From Gammaproteobacteria bacterium (GTDB lineage Bacteria; Pseudomonadota; Gammaproteobacteria; Steroidobacterales; Steroidobacteraceae), in NCBI GenBank assembly GCA_018970145.1, contig JAGWWY010000013.1:1-60834 (forward strand): a stretch of 60,834 bases of DNA, written 5' to 3'. Shown here piece by piece: positions 60,606 to 60,834 of this stretch (position 1 is the first letter of the stretch; each line of letters opens with the position of its first letter). Under the pieces are notes generated by a model. That model was not told the origin of the DNA and ran no database searches. It saw only the letters and a program-made list of their open reading frames with translations. A program made the position numbers and the translations under genes.

Positions 60606-60834
60606 TGTCCAGCCCGCTTTGATTGGTCCAGTGTTGAAGTTAGTTTAGGCGGCCCTTTTGCGGGTTATCGAGATGATCCGAGGGCTGGGGGTGAGCCCCC
60701 AGGCCTCGGGCGCCGGAGGTCGATAGCCGAGAGCGCTGTGCGGTCGAACTCGGTTGTAGTGATGTCTCCATTGCTCGATCAGCACCTGGGCCTCGCGTAG
60801 GGTGTAGAAGATCTCACCGTTCAAAAGCTCGTTT
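60606..60834 (-). mobile_element. IS3-family insertion sequence, right copy, inverted and cut by window end
   Basis: It starts with the terminal repeat TGTCCAGCCCGCTTTGATTG and continues as the reverse complement of the left copy. The two elements lie tail to tail, 59.6 kb apart. Both inner boundaries fall inside genes. Confidence 0.9.
60645..60834 (-). CDS. IS3-family transposase OrfB, C-terminal part (partial)
   Basis: The frame holds the end of OrfB from near NELLNGEIFYTLREAQ to HYNRVRPHSALGYRPP and stops at a TAA at 60645-60647. It differs from the left copy at three bases in the shared span; one of them changes the final residues to RAA. The remainder lies outside the window. Confidence 0.88.
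   Translation of the reverse strand, partial: NELLNGEIFYTLREAQVLIEQWRHHYNRVRPHSALGYRPPAPEAWGLTPSPRIISITRKRAA

Noticed and set aside
1..60834. CRISPR array, rRNA operon or replication origin
   Set aside because: No regularly spaced short repeats, rRNA sequence, dnaA boxes or iterons were seen.

Overview
The window looks like an accessory region of a Gram-negative proteobacterial chromosome. Four TonB-dependent receptors, Tat and Sec exported enzymes, a DctA/DctB/DctD set and an AlkB alkane hydroxylase all point that way. A gammaproteobacterium of the Steroidobacter/Nevskia type is plausible, but no ribosomal or housekeeping marker is present to place it. The window is bounded by two inverted, partial copies of one IS3-family element (1-1044 and 60606-60834). 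Each has cut a gene at its inner edge: a TadE-like pilus gene on the left and a CorC-like gene on the right.

Layout. 1.3-4.4 kb: a small operon (ferritin-like metal enzyme, secreted protein, TPR/2-oxoglutarate oxygenase fusion). 4.5-13.9 kb: two TonB receptors around a DUF1838 Tat protein, two alpha/beta hydrolases and an IclR regulator with a 16-bp palindromic operator. 14.0-16.5 kb: a nickel/cobalt ECF transporter (NikL-like, CbiM, CbiQ, CbiO). 17.2-40.1 kb: a large catabolic region holding a TetR regulator, two luciferase-like monooxygenases, a Baeyer-Villiger monooxygenase, hydrolase, acyl-CoA dehydrogenase, APH-like kinase, acyl-CoA synthetase, alpha-methylacyl-CoA racemase, FadB- and FadA-like enzymes, a PQQ/haem dehydrogenase, three short-chain dehydrogenases/reductases (counting the one at 36.2 kb that lacks its catalytic Tyr as one of two here plus one at 51.9 kb outside), a TonB receptor and an MFS permease. 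40.2-43.7 kb: BLUF photoreceptor, a 33-residue membrane micropeptide, AlkB, a cupin stub and an SGNH hydrolase. 43.7-51.3 kb: a TonB receptor in an operon with DctA, divergent from a DctB/DctD-like two-component pair. 51.3-55.1 kb: PsiE-like protein, SDR, fasciclin protein and BNR-repeat protein. 55.2-60.0 kb: a toxin-antitoxin cluster with four copies of a repeat carrying a tRNA 3' end.

How it may work. The catabolic genes fit uptake of a hydrophobic, probably methyl-branched alicyclic or terpenoid compound. The proposed order is Baeyer-Villiger oxidation, lactone hydrolysis, CoA activation, a kinase plus acyl-CoA dehydrogenase step like the levulinate (lva) 4-hydroxyacyl-CoA route, then racemase-assisted beta-oxidation. 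Three near-identical 19-bp sites (CTTG...CAACAAG) in the two divergent promoter regions tie these genes into one regulon, most simply that of the TetR protein encoded at the end of one operon. The substrate and the regulator assignment are inferences.

The most unusual parts are this regulon with its lva-like chemistry, the repeat-separated toxin-antitoxin array, the BLUF-micropeptide-AlkB arrangement, and a DctD-like regulator that has lost its sigma54-contact loop.
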